Source of the DNA: Planctomicrobium piriforme
Lineage (GTDB): Bacteria > Planctomycetota > Planctomycetia > Planctomycetales > Planctomycetaceae
NCBI RefSeq assembly: GCF_900113665.1
Contig: NZ_FOQD01000007.1
Coordinates: 124,001 to 188,000, forward strand
Direction: 5' to 3'
Length of the DNA stretch: 64,000 nucleotides
In this document: positions 51,226-61,360 of the stretch, in pieces
How positions within the stretch are numbered: position 1 is the first letter of the stretch
Layout of the letters: each line of letters begins with the position of its first letter
Program-made: the position numbers and the translations under genes
Notes under the pieces: generated by a model
What the model was told of the DNA's origin: nothing
The model's input: the letters and a program-made list of their open reading frames with translations, nothing else
Database searches by the model: none

Positions 51226-52221
51226 TCAACACAACTGATGCTGCGGGGAACGTGAACTCTCTTCGACATTCGCCGCGACCGGTTTGCGGCCGACCACCCA
51301 CATGTAGTCCACCGCCAGTTCTTCCGGTGTATATTTTTCGAACTCGGGATGCACGACCAGATGCCCGTCGGCCATGGCATCGAGGGAGCGCTTGTCGACC
51401 CGTTCGCGGCAGATTTCGAGATCGAAGCCGGCTTCGGCGAACATCTCGCGGTAGTCGCGTGATCGCAGCCGGTTGTGATAAGCCAGTCCGCTGCCGCCGT
51501 ACCAGTTCCATTCATCAGATGAGAACTGGAGGAAGTTGGCATGCGTGATGGCGTCGTCCACCGTGGCGTAGTGATCTTGCGGGTTGAAGCGATGCACGCT
51601 CAGGCCGCCGGTCCGCAACACTCGCAATGACTCGCGATGGATGTCGGTCTGGATGTCGCGGGGAATGTGTTCGAGCACATTGGAACTGAGCACCAGGTCG
51701 ACGCTGCTGTCTGGCAGGCCGGTCTGTCTGGCATCGCCAGGGTAGACATATTGTATCTGCAACGGCATCAACAGTTGGTCGAGTGCCCGCACGTTAATGG
51801 GAATCGAATGATAGCGGTCGTAGACATCGTGCTCCGGCAAACGGCAGACGGCCGCGATCTCCGGCAACTGGTCTTCAAGTGCCAGCCAGGTTTCGATGGC
51901 ATACGGCAGCGTGAGCCAGGGGTTCACGTCGACGGTGATGATGCCCTTCGCGCCGCCCAGGGCGAACACGAACGGCACCAGCGGACGCCAGCCTGTCCCG
52001 ACTTCCAGGCAGATTTTGCCTTCAATCGAGTCCCCCGCCTGATGCACGAGATCGACCAGCTCGAAGGCCCGGTCGAGATCCCGCCGCAGTTGCAGGCGGT
52101 TCGTGCCGGCCACCTGTTGCAGGCGATGATACAGAAAGCGGCCAGCCGGCATCCGGCTGAGCACCGCGAGAGTATGAGCTTTAAGTTTCCAGGACATTCC
52201 GCGCGCCAGGTGTTGAGTCAT
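51226..52221 (-). CDS. SAM-dependent methyltransferase
   Basis: The 331-residue protein has a class I methyltransferase core: CLEVGTGWRPLVPFVFALGG (SAM motif I), ITVDVNP, then SVDLVLSSNVLEHIPRD (motif IV) and LRVLRTGGLSVHRFNP. An N-terminal helical part of about 80 residues precedes it. The substrate is unknown; the neighbouring GT2 gene suggests a sugar or lipid-linked glycan. ATG 52221 is favoured over a TTG at 52248, though neither has a strong ribosome site. Confidence 0.86.
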   Translation of the reverse strand: MTQHLARGMSWKLKAHTLAVLSRMPAGRFLYHRLQQVAGTNRLQLRRDLDRAFELVDLVHQAGDSIEGKICLEVGTGWRPLVPFVFALGGAKGIITVDVNPWLTLPYAIETWLALEDQLPEIAAVCRLPEHDVYDRYHSIPINVRALDQLLMPLQIQYVYPGDARQTGLPDSSVDLVLSSNVLEHIPRDIQTDIHRESLRVLRTGGLSVHRFNPQDHYATVDDAITHANFLQFSSDEWNWYGGSGLAYHNRLRSRDYREMFAEAGFDLEICRERVDKRSLDAMADGHLVVHPEFEKYTPEELAVDYMWVVGRKPVAANVEESSRSPQHQLC

Positions 52222-52399
52222 CGGGGGGATGGTTAGAGACGTGCGCAAGCACCATCCCGCTCCCGGACTCTACCTCGCGGATTTCTGTGAGACGCCGCGT
52301 CGCTGCTCCTCGCCGCCGCTTCCCTGAAGTTGCACGCCAGCCCGGCGGATCACAACGAATTGTTGCCAAACGGCAACATGGTGCGGTCGGTCGTATTGA

Positions 52400-54274
52400 T
52401 CAGGCCGCCGCGGCATCACCTTGCGGCTTTTTCGGGCCGATCGGTCGCGACTTATTTCCTGACCGGGCACGGAGATCGAACAAACCGAAGATCTCGCTGG
52501 CTGACAGGCTGAGCGACGCGTCCTCGTTGTCGCCATCTCCCAGAATGCGGGCGAACAGTTCCCGCTTCTGCCGCAACACCAGGTCGATGCGTTCTTCGAT
52601 GGTGTTCTTGCAGATCAGTCGGTTCACGATCACCTGCGTCTTCACGCCAATCCGGTGGGCACGGTTGATCGCCTGGTCTTCGATGGCGGGGTTCCACCAG
52701 CGGTCATAAAGAAAGACGTAACCGGCAAACTGCAGATTGAGGCCGACCGCCCCCGTCCCGTAGCTCATCAGAATCAGATGACTCTTGGGATCGTTCTTGA
52801 ACTGCGCCAGAATCGGTTCACGCTTGGGAGTTGGAATACCGCCGTGATAGGTCAAGCAGCCGAACTGCCGAGTGCGATCGGCGAGCCAGTCGATCGTCTT
52901 GGTCCACTGGCTGAAGAGAATCGCCTTGCCGCCTGAGGCCGCGATTTCTTCCATGTTGGCGATCAACCGGTCCAGCTTGCACGATTCGCCCGTCAAAGGG
53001 TCGGCATTGCAGATCTGCTTGAGCCGCAGCACCAGCTCGAACACATGCTGCACGGTGATCGAATCGCCGATGTTGTTGAGCTGGATGATCCCTTCCTTCT
53101 CGGCATAGTCATACGCCTGCCGCTGTCCCGGGCTGAGTTCGATGATCTCGTCGCGGTCGAGGCGCGGGGGCATGTCCTTCATCACCAGGTCTTTTGTCCG
53201 CCGCAGAATGAACTCTTCGCTGAGCTTGGACAATTGGCGAATGTCGGGTGAGGAATGGGCCGGAATCACCCGCATGAATTCAAACAGCGAGATCATCTCT
53301 TCCGCGCGATTCTCAATCGGCGTTCCCGTCAGGCACAGGCTTCGCTTGCGGGGAATCGAATGGATCGTCTGCGCGGTGACCGAATCACGGTTCTTGATCC
53401 GCTGGGCTTCATCGAGCACCACCAGGTCGAAGCTGGGATGTTCTTCCGCAGGCATCGACAGAAAGTCGCGCACGACCGACTCATAGTTCGCGAGCAGCAC
53501 CGCCGAGCCCGGCATGTTCCAGATCATCTTGCGGCGGGCCCCTTCCCCTTCGATGGTCGTCAGGGGAATTTCTTCGGCCCAGGTTTTGAATTCCCGCTGC
53601 CAGTTGGGAATCAGCGGCTTGGGACAGACCAGCAGCACGCGACGCACCTGTCCGGCCCGCAGCAAAAGACGGATGGCGGTGATCGTCTGCATCGTCTTGC
53701 CGAGGCCCATCTCGTCGGCCAGCAGCGCCGCTTCCTGCGAAAAGATCCAGGCGATCCCCTCATACTGATAAGGAAACGGCTCAAACGGCATGATCAGTTC
53801 CTGCCCGCGGAGCCACGATTCGAGTGGCGGCTGCAACAGGTAGAACAGTCGGTCTTCGATCGACAGCGCGGTACTCGGCGGCTTAATGCGAGTGGCTTTG
53901 CGGGGCGCGGCGGCATCGGCCGATTCCGCTTTCGGCGCCGGCACATGAATGGCCCGCGTCTCTTCCTTCGCCTCGGTCGACTTCGTCGGCTGGAATTCGA
54001 TCCCAGCGGGGAACGTCACACCGAACGTGCGGACTTTCGGCCAGAAGGGCTTCCAGCGAGGAATGAATCCTGCTTTGCCCAGCAGGCCGGGCGTCTGCGT
54101 CTCAACTTGCGGTACTCGCTTGAGAGCACTGTTCATCCCGGTGACATGGATCTCGGGCTGCCGCAGTTCGCAATTGAGCGACGAGGTTTCAGTCCCATGC
54201 ATCAGATTCATGTCCAAAGACGGAATCACGATGTGAGCGGCAGCGGGATCGAAGTCAGGTCTCGATGAACTCAT
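52400..54274 (-). CDS. SNF2-family DNA translocase/helicase
   Basis: The 624-residue protein has a polar N-terminal region of about 155 residues and the SNF2 core: PYQYEGIAWIF, Walker A ADEMGLGKTMQTI, DEAQRIKN, LTGTPIENR, ILFSQWTKTIDWL, GTGAVGLNLQFAGYVFLYDR and AINRAHRIGVKTQV. It should use ATP to translocate on double-stranded DNA and displace proteins. ATG 54274 has AAGGA just upstream; ATG 54280 and TTG 54289 are alternatives. The unknown 174-residue gene is immediately upstream on the same strand, suggesting a functional pair. Confidence 0.93.
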   Translation of the reverse strand: MSSSRPDFDPAAAHIVIPSLDMNLMHGTETSSLNCELRQPEIHVTGMNSALKRVPQVETQTPGLLGKAGFIPRWKPFWPKVRTFGVTFPAGIEFQPTKSTEAKEETRAIHVPAPKAESADAAAPRKATRIKPPSTALSIEDRLFYLLQPPLESWLRGQELIMPFEPFPYQYEGIAWIFSQEAALLADEMGLGKTMQTITAIRLLLRAGQVRRVLLVCPKPLIPNWQREFKTWAEEIPLTTIEGEGARRKMIWNMPGSAVLLANYESVVRDFLSMPAEEHPSFDLVVLDEAQRIKNRDSVTAQTIHSIPRKRSLCLTGTPIENRAEEMISLFEFMRVIPAHSSPDIRQLSKLSEEFILRRTKDLVMKDMPPRLDRDEIIELSPGQRQAYDYAEKEGIIQLNNIGDSITVQHVFELVLRLKQICNADPLTGESCKLDRLIANMEEIAASGGKAILFSQWTKTIDWLADRTRQFGCLTYHGGIPTPKREPILAQFKNDPKSHLILMSYGTGAVGLNLQFAGYVFLYDRWWNPAIEDQAINRAHRIGVKTQVIVNRLICKNTIEERIDLVLRQKRELFARILGDGDNEDASLSLSASEIFGLFDLRARSGNKSRPIGPKKPQGDAAAA

Positions 54275-54337
54275 CGGCATCCTTGCCAAGGTTCGAGATA
54301 ATGGGGAGATCGCCAGTGCTATGTCTTCAATGCGCGA

Positions 54338-54862
54338 TCAGGCGACCGCCCCGGCGCGCAGGGTTTCTTTCAGGGCGTCGTTCACGCGTTCGAGCGGCTC
54401 AAGCATGTCGGCTTCAGCGGGAATCCGCTTCTGCATGGCGTTCAGGCGTTCGAGATCCTCGCCAAACTCGGCATGCAGCTTGAAGGTCTGGCAGCCCAGC
54501 GACACCCGAAGTTGGTCGGGGAGTTCTTTCTGTCCGGCGTTTTCGATCAGCGAGATCACCGGCACATCAACCTGACGACGCAAGTCGAGCAGGTTCTCTT
54601 GCGCCACGATGATGAGCTGCGGCTTAACCCCCAGACGTTCGAACAGGGTCTTGCCGATCAACTCGGCATAGATAAATGGTTCGAGGGTCGGGCCGTAGAG
54701 AATCTGCTGGGTCCGATTGGCGCGGACGGGAGTGGTGCACTGGAATTCGAGCGGCCGGCCGAGGTGATTGGTGACCAACAGGCCGCCAACGTAACCCTGG
54801 TCGGTCAGCGCGACTCGCAAGAATCCGAGGTGAAAACGGTTCTCGTTCGTCTGCTGGGTCAT
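54338..54862 (-). CDS. Conserved-looking protein of unknown function next to SNF2 gene
   Basis: I do not recognise a named family. The 174-residue soluble protein has a mixed alpha/beta N-terminal half (RFHLGFLRVALTDQGYVGGL, then LEFQCTTPVRANRTQQILYG, IYAELIGKTLFERL, PQLIIVAQENLLDLRRQ) and a helical C-terminus with regular Leu spacing (FGEDLERLNAMQKRIPAEAD). No signal peptide or membrane segment is seen. It is 63 bases upstream of the SNF2 gene on the same strand and is likely its co-transcribed partner. Confidence 0.75.
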   Translation of the reverse strand: MTQQTNENRFHLGFLRVALTDQGYVGGLLVTNHLGRPLEFQCTTPVRANRTQQILYGPTLEPFIYAELIGKTLFERLGVKPQLIIVAQENLLDLRRQVDVPVISLIENAGQKELPDQLRVSLGCQTFKLHAEFGEDLERLNAMQKRIPAEADMLEPLERVNDALKETLRAGAVA

Positions 54863-55190
54863 GAAGGCTCCACCTCATTGCGAATGTGTCGACGAGAATC
54901 CATTCCCGCCGCCGCACCGCTGAAACATCGTCCGCAGACTCGGGGGACTTGAGCCGCCGCGCCGCGCGGCCCTCTGCCTTAACATCGTCACAACAGATTG
55001 AGAGGACGAAACTTACAGACAAGAAGCAGCAGCAGTTTCCGCCGGCACAGGCCGATCATGCAGATCGTTCGGGTTGTGCTGGCTCTACTGTCGCGCGAGC
55101 TGAACGGCCACGCAGCGCAGCCCGTCCGCACAGACTTGACGCGGCGGGTAAGCTGGGAAAAACAAATAACCTGAAGCGGTCAGGAAGAGG
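54863..55190. other. Intergenic region, nothing recognised
   Basis: This 328-base stretch lies between the start of the unknown gene at 54862 and the stop of the STAS gene at 55191. It should hold the promoter of the unknown gene-SNF2 pair. I saw no strong hairpin, repeat or coding frame. Confidence 0.4.
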
Positions 55191-55571
55191 CTACGCCTTG
55201 GCGGGAGCGGCGGCAGTCAGTCCGTTGAGGGCATCTTCCCGTGTCGGATAGTGCGGCCACAGTTTGAACAGGCTCATGTTCTGAAGAACTTGCAGCATCT
55301 GCGGGGTGGCGGCGCAAAAACAGGCCTTCCCACCGCGGGACCGCATTTCACGCAGCATGGAGACGAGAGCCCCGATGAACTCGGATCCGAAGTACTCCAT
55401 CTCTTTCAGGTCGATGACCAGAAAACGCACGCCAGGCTTGGTCAGTTGGCCCCGAATCGTGTTCGCTTCGAGATGCAAATCCTGATAGCGAAAGGCGCTC
55501 CCTTCGCCATGCGGCGTCACAATCACCGTGCTGCCGAGCGGTTCCACCGTGAAGATTTTCAGATGCTGCAT
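55191..55571 (-). CDS. STAS-domain protein (anti-sigma-factor antagonist-like)
   Basis: The 126-residue protein is a single STAS domain: FTVEPLGSTVIVTPHGEG, then a strand FLVIDLKEMEYFGSEFIGAL in which the Ser of FGSEF matches the phospho-regulated Ser of SpoIIAA-like proteins, and GGKACFCAATPQMLQVLQNM. It probably acts by partner switching with a serine kinase or anti-sigma factor, none of which is adjacent. ATG 55571 starts the domain directly; the frame extends to 55673 without similarity. Confidence 0.88.
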   Translation of the reverse strand: MQHLKIFTVEPLGSTVIVTPHGEGSAFRYQDLHLEANTIRGQLTKPGVRFLVIDLKEMEYFGSEFIGALVSMLREMRSRGGKACFCAATPQMLQVLQNMSLFKLWPHYPTREDALNGLTAAAPAKA

Positions 55572-55874
55572 GATCGACCCACATCCGGAAAGACAAAACA
55601 GTACGTCGGGCAAAGTATTGAGAGGAGCAGTCTGCAATCTGTCTCCGCAATGCCTGCCGGCCCAGGGAGCCATCCCGTGCCCCAGTCTACCGCATCTCCC
55701 GAAAAAACCTGCGGCGAAAAATGGAAATTGCCGGCGGTTGGAGCTGAACTGGCGTCAAAGGTGTCGGGCGGTGCGATCGGATGTTTCCCAATGACAACAT
55801 TCAAAGCCCGCCAGGCAAAAAAATTGCCCGCCGGGAAGGCGGGCAATCGGAATCCAGTTTGAAACAATGTCAGC
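55572..55874. other. Intergenic region between DUF1559 and STAS genes
   Basis: This 303-base gap holds the terminator of the DUF1559 gene at 55817-55847 and the presumed promoter of the STAS gene. No other structure or gene was seen. Confidence 0.4.
55817..55847 (-). terminator. Rho-independent terminator of the DUF1559 gene
   Basis: On the minus strand ATTGCCCGCC pairs with GGCGGGCAAT (55838-55847 with 55823-55832), a perfect 10-base-pair stem with a TTCCC loop, followed by TTTTTTT (complement of 55817-55823). Confidence 0.9.
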
Positions 55875-56921
55875 CTAGAAGGCCTGACCAATGGCTTCGC
55901 GGCCGTTTCGCGTACAGAGCGACCAAAAGGTGGTCTGATCGATGTTGTTGGCAATCCCTCGGGCCGAACCGTCCGTCAGGCAGAAGTTGATGTTGTCGGT
56001 GTGGAAACTGCCGAAGCCAAAGAAGTAGACCTGTGGCGTGCCAGTGGAAGATGTCAGCGAGCAGTTGGGACTTCCCGTCCAGTACTTGTTGAACCCGACA
56101 TAGTCATCGCGGGCACGGGCAGTGCTGGAGTAGTGATCGCCCCAGAATCCGAACAGCGATTCGCCAAACAGCAATGTGTTTGACATACCGTCGGTCACAT
56201 CGCGGTCGCCAATGGAGCTGTTTCCGAAGAACATTCCATTGTTCAGGGGAACGCCGTTTTGAGCCACCTGATCGCTGGTTCGCCAGGCGCCCATGTTTCC
56301 ACGATAGCTGGAGTAGCCTAAGTTTGATGGACGCGTCGAGGGCAGGGATGCACTTGGACAAATATAAGACTCAACGGGAACCCGGATGTACTCCCAGTTG
56401 CTGTCAATCGGATTGGGGGGCCCTGTGCTGATGTTATCCGTCTTCGGCTTGTCGAAATTAATCGCAATGTTGCCCTGTTCCATCTGCGGAAGTAACAAGG
56501 CCTGCCAATTCCAATAACCGCCGAGCACCCAGTCGGTGATGAACGTGAGATTGTTGGCCGTTTGTCCCGGAGCCCCGGTTGAGGATGCTCCAGCCGAAAT
56601 ATTCGATGCCGGAACAGAAATCGGCGGCTGAAACGGCCCTGACGGATTCACCACAATATCGCACTGAGAAATGTTCGGGTCTGAACACCACCCCGCCGGG
56701 AAGACCCGATGCGTGCTGAGATAGTTTTGTGCGGCCAGACCCAATTGCCGCATGTTGTTCAAGCAGGAGTTGCGACGGGCCGCTTCGCGTGCCCTTTGCA
56801 CGGCGGGCATCAGCATCGCTACCAGCAAGCCGATGATGGCGATCACCACCAGCAGTTCAATCAGGGTAAAGCCGGTGCGACTAGCAGTCGTCGATCGGCC
56901 CGATAACGGCTTTCTCAGCAT
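55875..56921 (-). CDS. DUF1559 protein with pseudopilin-like N-terminus
   Basis: The 348-residue protein has a type IV pilin/pseudopilin signal (SRTGFTLIELLVVIAIIGLL, with cleavage after Gly and methylatable Phe), then the planctomycete-specific continuation MPAVQRAREAARRNSCLNNM, and the DUF1559 domain ending in SFHTDNINFCLTDGSARGIA. It should be processed by a prepilin peptidase and exposed outside the inner membrane. Planctomycete genomes carry dozens of these, with unknown function. ATG 56921 is preceded by GGAGAATGAG; the longer frame from 56987 is not conserved. A strong terminator follows. Confidence 0.95.
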   Translation of the reverse strand: MLRKPLSGRSTTASRTGFTLIELLVVIAIIGLLVAMLMPAVQRAREAARRNSCLNNMRQLGLAAQNYLSTHRVFPAGWCSDPNISQCDIVVNPSGPFQPPISVPASNISAGASSTGAPGQTANNLTFITDWVLGGYWNWQALLLPQMEQGNIAINFDKPKTDNISTGPPNPIDSNWEYIRVPVESYICPSASLPSTRPSNLGYSSYRGNMGAWRTSDQVAQNGVPLNNGMFFGNSSIGDRDVTDGMSNTLLFGESLFGFWGDHYSSTARARDDYVGFNKYWTGSPNCSLTSSTGTPQVYFFGFGSFHTDNINFCLTDGSARGIANNIDQTTFWSLCTRNGREAIGQAF

Positions 56922-57045
56922 CTCATTCTCCAACGTCAGTTTTGGCCTGGCACGAAGAATCGTACCAAGGGTTTTCCCGGCAAGCAATTTCGGTTTTGCC
57001 GGCCAGGCAGGATTTCATGTTGCTTTTCACTTTGTCGAAAGCGTT

Positions 57046-57753
57046 TCAGGCAAGTCGCTCGCCCCGGAGATGGAACCCCGCATCTGGCTTCGCGGCCTGC
57101 GAATTCTCTTCCGCTGGTGGATTCCCCCAGCGCTTCATCAGATCTGCTTTGACGCCCAATTGATCGCAAATTCTCGCCACCACGAAGTCGACCAGGTCCT
57201 GAATCGTCTTCGGCTGGTGATAAAAGCCGGGCATTGCGGCCAGAATCACCGCGCCGGCATCCGCCAGCGTCTTCATGTTCTGCAACTGAATGCTGCCTAA
57301 CGGGGTTTCCCGGGGGACGACAATCAGCTTGCGGCGCTCTTTCAGATGCACATCCGCCGCACGATGAATCAAATTCGTGGAAATCCCATTCGCCAGGCTG
57401 GCCAGGGTTCCCATTGAACACGGACAAACCACCATGCCTGACGTCAAAAATGACCCGCTGGCGATCCCTGCCGAGTAGTCCTGGTAATGGTGATAAATCA
57501 GTCTTCCGGTCGGAAGATCTCCGCTCGCAGCCAGTTGCAGCGCTGAACTATTCGGCGTCCGCAACGGTTTCAGTTGCTCGAGGCTGAAGTCGTTAATTCG
57601 AATTTCAATGCCCAGCTCTTCCTGAAACACCTTCACGGCGGCCGGGCTGATCGTCAAATGCACTTCGTTTCCGGTCGCCATCAGCACATCCAGCAACCGC
57701 ACGGCATAGGCCGAGCCGCTGGCCCCTGTGATCGCGACGACAAACTTCTGCAT
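57046..57753 (-). CDS. ubiX: Flavin prenyltransferase UbiX
   Basis: UbiX makes prenylated FMN, the cofactor of UbiD-type decarboxylases. The 235-residue product has FVVAITGASGSAYAVRLLDV, LTISPAAVKVFQEELG, SGMVVCPCSMGTLASLANGI, and LIVVPRETPLGSIQLQNMKT, all family motifs for FMN and dimethylallyl phosphate binding. The C-terminal 20 residues are a variable tail. ubiD is not in the window. The start at ATG 57753 is at the usual position. Confidence 0.95.
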   Translation of the reverse strand: MQKFVVAITGASGSAYAVRLLDVLMATGNEVHLTISPAAVKVFQEELGIEIRINDFSLEQLKPLRTPNSSALQLAASGDLPTGRLIYHHYQDYSAGIASGSFLTSGMVVCPCSMGTLASLANGISTNLIHRAADVHLKERRKLIVVPRETPLGSIQLQNMKTLADAGAVILAAMPGFYHQPKTIQDLVDFVVARICDQLGVKADLMKRWGNPPAEENSQAAKPDAGFHLRGERLA

Positions 57754-58155
57754 CCGAATTGATCCTGTGATGGGGTTTCAGGGGGGACATTCGACTCGCC
57801 GCGGCTGGGTTGCCGAGGCTGCAATCGACCATCCGTCCTGGAATCCCGCTTGCCATTATTGCATCAAACGTGACCGCGGCTATGGATTCAACTTCACGAA
57901 GTTTTGCGAGAACTGAAAGACCGCTTCTGTCGCATGCGATGCAATAACCTCTTTCCCCGGCTGCTTGACGACAGCCGCCAGATCGGGAATTCTCAACGGG
58001 AATTGCATCAACCCCCGTGACATTCGTCCCAGTTTTCAGTCCTCAGGTGTCGGTTCAGGCCAATTCAGCTGTGAAAACACAAAGCGTGATGATCTCAGGT
58101 GTTCAAACTGACAACTGAAAACTGACGACTGAGAACTCCCTTCTGAGGAATCGCC
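57754..58155. other. Intergenic region with heptamer tandem repeat
   Basis: The gap of 402 bases lies between divergent ubiX and the aldo-keto reductase gene. It contains a short imperfect tandem array at 58106-58133: AACTGAC, AACTGAA, AACTGAC, GACTGAG. TGAGGA before GTG 58156 is the ribosome site of the next gene. No gene is evident. Confidence 0.45.
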
Positions 58156-59103
<948 letters not shown>

Positions 59104-59144
59104 AGTCCACCACTTATCGTCATTCGATCACGGGAGCAGCCCCC

Positions 59145-61208
59145 ATGCGATCATTCCTTCTCTTCGCCTGCGCACTTGTCGCGGTTGGAACAGCGGCCGT
59201 TGCAGCGGAATCCGACGCCCCCTTTCCAGGCACAAAAAGCAACTGGAACGGGTTCGACCGCTACGACTTTGAGGTTGCCGGCAAGCCGGTGCTGGTGGTC
59301 TGTCCGCAACAGTCCGCGGCCGGCAAGCCCTGGGTCTGGCATGGAGAGTTCTTCGGTCACAAGCCAGCGCCGGACATCGCTCTGCTCAAGCAGGGCTTTC
59401 ATGTCGTCTACATGAAAGTGCCCGACATGCTCGGCGCTCCTGACGCGGTGAAATCATGGGAGGCGTTCTACAGCGAACTGACCGGGAAATACGGCTTCGC
59501 AAAGAAGGTCGCACTCGTCGGCCTGAGCCGCGGCGGTCTCTACTGCTACAACTGGGCGATTGCGAATCCCGACAAGGTTGCCTGCATCTATGCCGACGCC
59601 CCCGTTTGCGATTTCAAGAGCTGGCCGGGCGGCAAAGGAGACGGCCCCGGCAGCCCCCGCGACTGGCAACTGGTCCTCGAAAAGTATGGATTCGAGAACG
59701 AACAGCAGGCCCTCGCCTATCAAGGAAATCCAGTCGACCAACTCGCGCCCCTCGCGAAGGCGCATGTCCCGTTACTGCATGTCTACGGCGATGCGGACGA
59801 AGTGGTCCCCTGGAAAGAAAACACCGGTCTCGTGGCGGAACGCTATCGCGCCCTCGGCGGCGATATCACACTGATCCCCAAGCCTGGCGTGAAACATCAC
59901 CCGCACGGACTCGATGATCCGACGCCGATCGTGAGCTTCATCGCGTTGCATGCAGCCGTGCCGACCGCGGTTCCAACTGCTGCTGCGAAGCCTGAGTACC
60001 ACGCCGTGCAGGCGGAACTCGTGCGACCGCGCGAGGGACTCGGAAACGTCATTGAAAAATTGAAGGCCGGCGGCCCAGTGAAGGTCGCCTACCTGGGGGG
60101 ATCGATCACAGCTGCCGAAGGCTGGCGGGTGAAGAGCCGCAAGTGGCTACAGGAGAAATATCCTCAGGCGAAGGTCGAAGAGATTCATGCCGCCATCGGC
60201 GGAACCGGCAGCGACCTGGGAGTCTTTCGAGTCGAGCGCGATGCCCTCAGCCAGAATCCGGATCTCTTGTTTGTCGAGTTTGCAGTCAACGACGGCGGTG
60301 CGGCACCTGAGCAGATCTGGCGCGGCATGGAAGGGATCGTGCGGCAGACGTGGGCGAAAAATCCCCGCACCGACATCTGCTTTGTCTACACCTTCGCCGT
60401 CGGACAGGAAAGTTCACTGAATAAAGGGGAATGTCCCCGTTCTGCCTCCGCGATGGAACAGCTTGCCGATTTCTATGGCATTCCCTCGATCAACTTTGCC
60501 AAACGGGTCGTCGACCTGCAACAAGCCGGCAAGCTGATCTACAAGTCCGATATGCCGGCGGAAGCCGGCGTCATCCGCTTCTCACAGGACGGCGTGCATC
60601 CGCTCGATGAAGGTCACCAGATTTATCAGGATGTGATCGCCGAAACCTGGCCGGCCATTGAAGCGGCCGGGAAACCGGAAGATCACTCGAGCAAGCTCAC
60701 GTCGATGTTCGTCGCCGATAACTGGCAGGCCGCCAAAATGGTCCCCGTCACGAAATCGATGCTCACAGGCGACTGGAGAGAGCTGCCGAACGACAACGGG
60801 CTCGGCAAAAGTTTTTCGAACCGCATGGGGACGATCTGGGAAGGCTCGAAGCCTGGCGACAAACTGACGTTCAAGTTTCGCGGGTCACAGGCAAAGCTCT
60901 ACGATCTGGTCGGCCCCAATGGAGGCCAGGTGATCGTCACCGTCGACGGTAAACCGCTTTCCAAGCCAATCGCCCGTTTCGACAGTTATTGTACCTATCA
61001 CCGCCTGGCGACTTTGTCGGTCGCCAACAATACGAACCCTGATGAGGTGCATACGGTGGTGGTGGAGATTCACCCCGAGCAGCCGGATCGCCAGCCAGTG
61101 GCGTTCCGATTGAAAGATCCCGAAACCGAACTGAAATCGCCGAAGTTTCAGGGGACGAACGTCTGGACAGGGCAGATTCTGGTGCTCGGCGACGTGGTGA
61201 CCGAGTGA
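59145..61208 (+). CDS. Secreted fusion of alpha/beta hydrolase and SGNH/GDSL esterase
   Basis: The 687-residue protein has a signal peptide (MRSFLLFACALVAVGTAAVA), an alpha/beta hydrolase domain (about 30-270) with nucleophile Ser128 in GLSRGG, YGDADEVVPW and a His in GVKHHPHGLDD, then an SGNH hydrolase domain (about 290-510) with Ser320 in YLGGSITAAEGW, FAVNDGG and the Asp482-x2-His485 dyad in DGVHPLDEGH. A beta-rich C-terminal region (about 530-687) may bind carbohydrate. Two complete esterase sites in one chain suggest removal of different acyl groups from a polysaccharide. ATG 59145 follows GGGAG; the longer frame overlaps the reductase gene. Confidence 0.9.
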   Translation: MRSFLLFACALVAVGTAAVAAESDAPFPGTKSNWNGFDRYDFEVAGKPVLVVCPQQSAAGKPWVWHGEFFGHKPAPDIALLKQGFHVVYMKVPDMLGAPDAVKSWEAFYSELTGKYGFAKKVALVGLSRGGLYCYNWAIANPDKVACIYADAPVCDFKSWPGGKGDGPGSPRDWQLVLEKYGFENEQQALAYQGNPVDQLAPLAKAHVPLLHVYGDADEVVPWKENTGLVAERYRALGGDITLIPKPGVKHHPHGLDDPTPIVSFIALHAAVPTAVPTAAAKPEYHAVQAELVRPREGLGNVIEKLKAGGPVKVAYLGGSITAAEGWRVKSRKWLQEKYPQAKVEEIHAAIGGTGSDLGVFRVERDALSQNPDLLFVEFAVNDGGAAPEQIWRGMEGIVRQTWAKNPRTDICFVYTFAVGQESSLNKGECPRSASAMEQLADFYGIPSINFAKRVVDLQQAGKLIYKSDMPAEAGVIRFSQDGVHPLDEGHQIYQDVIAETWPAIEAAGKPEDHSSKLTSMFVADNWQAAKMVPVTKSMLTGDWRELPNDNGLGKSFSNRMGTIWEGSKPGDKLTFKFRGSQAKLYDLVGPNGGQVIVTVDGKPLSKPIARFDSYCTYHRLATLSVANNTNPDEVHTVVVEIHPEQPDRQPVAFRLKDPETELKSPKFQGTNVWTGQILVLGDVVTE

Positions 61209-61215
61209 GCACCTC

Positions 61216-61239
61216 GTGCCGAAGCTCCTGCTTCGGCAC
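61216..61239 (+). repeat. Perfect hairpin GTGCCGAAG/CTTCGGCAC
   Basis: GTGCCGAAG (61216-61224) and CTTCGGCAC (61231-61239) form a perfect 9-base-pair stem with a CTCCTG loop, eight bases after the fusion esterase stop. There is no T-tract. It is the first of three unrelated hairpins in this convergent gap. Confidence 0.75.
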
Positions 61240-61270
61240 GGATCACACGCTGAGATCGTCGATTCGAACG

Positions 61271-61322
61271 ACAACTCGCCCCTCACCCCCGGCCCCTCTC
61301 CCCTGAGTACAGGGGCGAGGGG
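61271..61322 (+). repeat. 52-base palindromic repeat, copy 2 of 2 identical
   Basis: The element matches 51166-51217 across 52 bases, with the hairpin part CCCCTG-AGTA-CAGGGG. Flanks differ, so the boundaries of the mobile or repeated unit are well defined. Confidence 0.85.
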
Positions 61323-61335
61323 TGTTTACTGAGTG

Positions 61336-61360
61336 CGTTCCCAGGCGGAGCCTGGGAACG
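61336..61360 (+). repeat. Perfect hairpin CGTTCCCAGGC/GCCTGGGAACG
   Basis: CGTTCCCAGGC (61336-61346) and GCCTGGGAACG (61350-61360) pair perfectly over 11 bases around a GGA loop. I recall this word as a common intergenic repeat in several phyla. It ends 20 bases from the ketoacyl-synthase stop. Confidence 0.8.
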
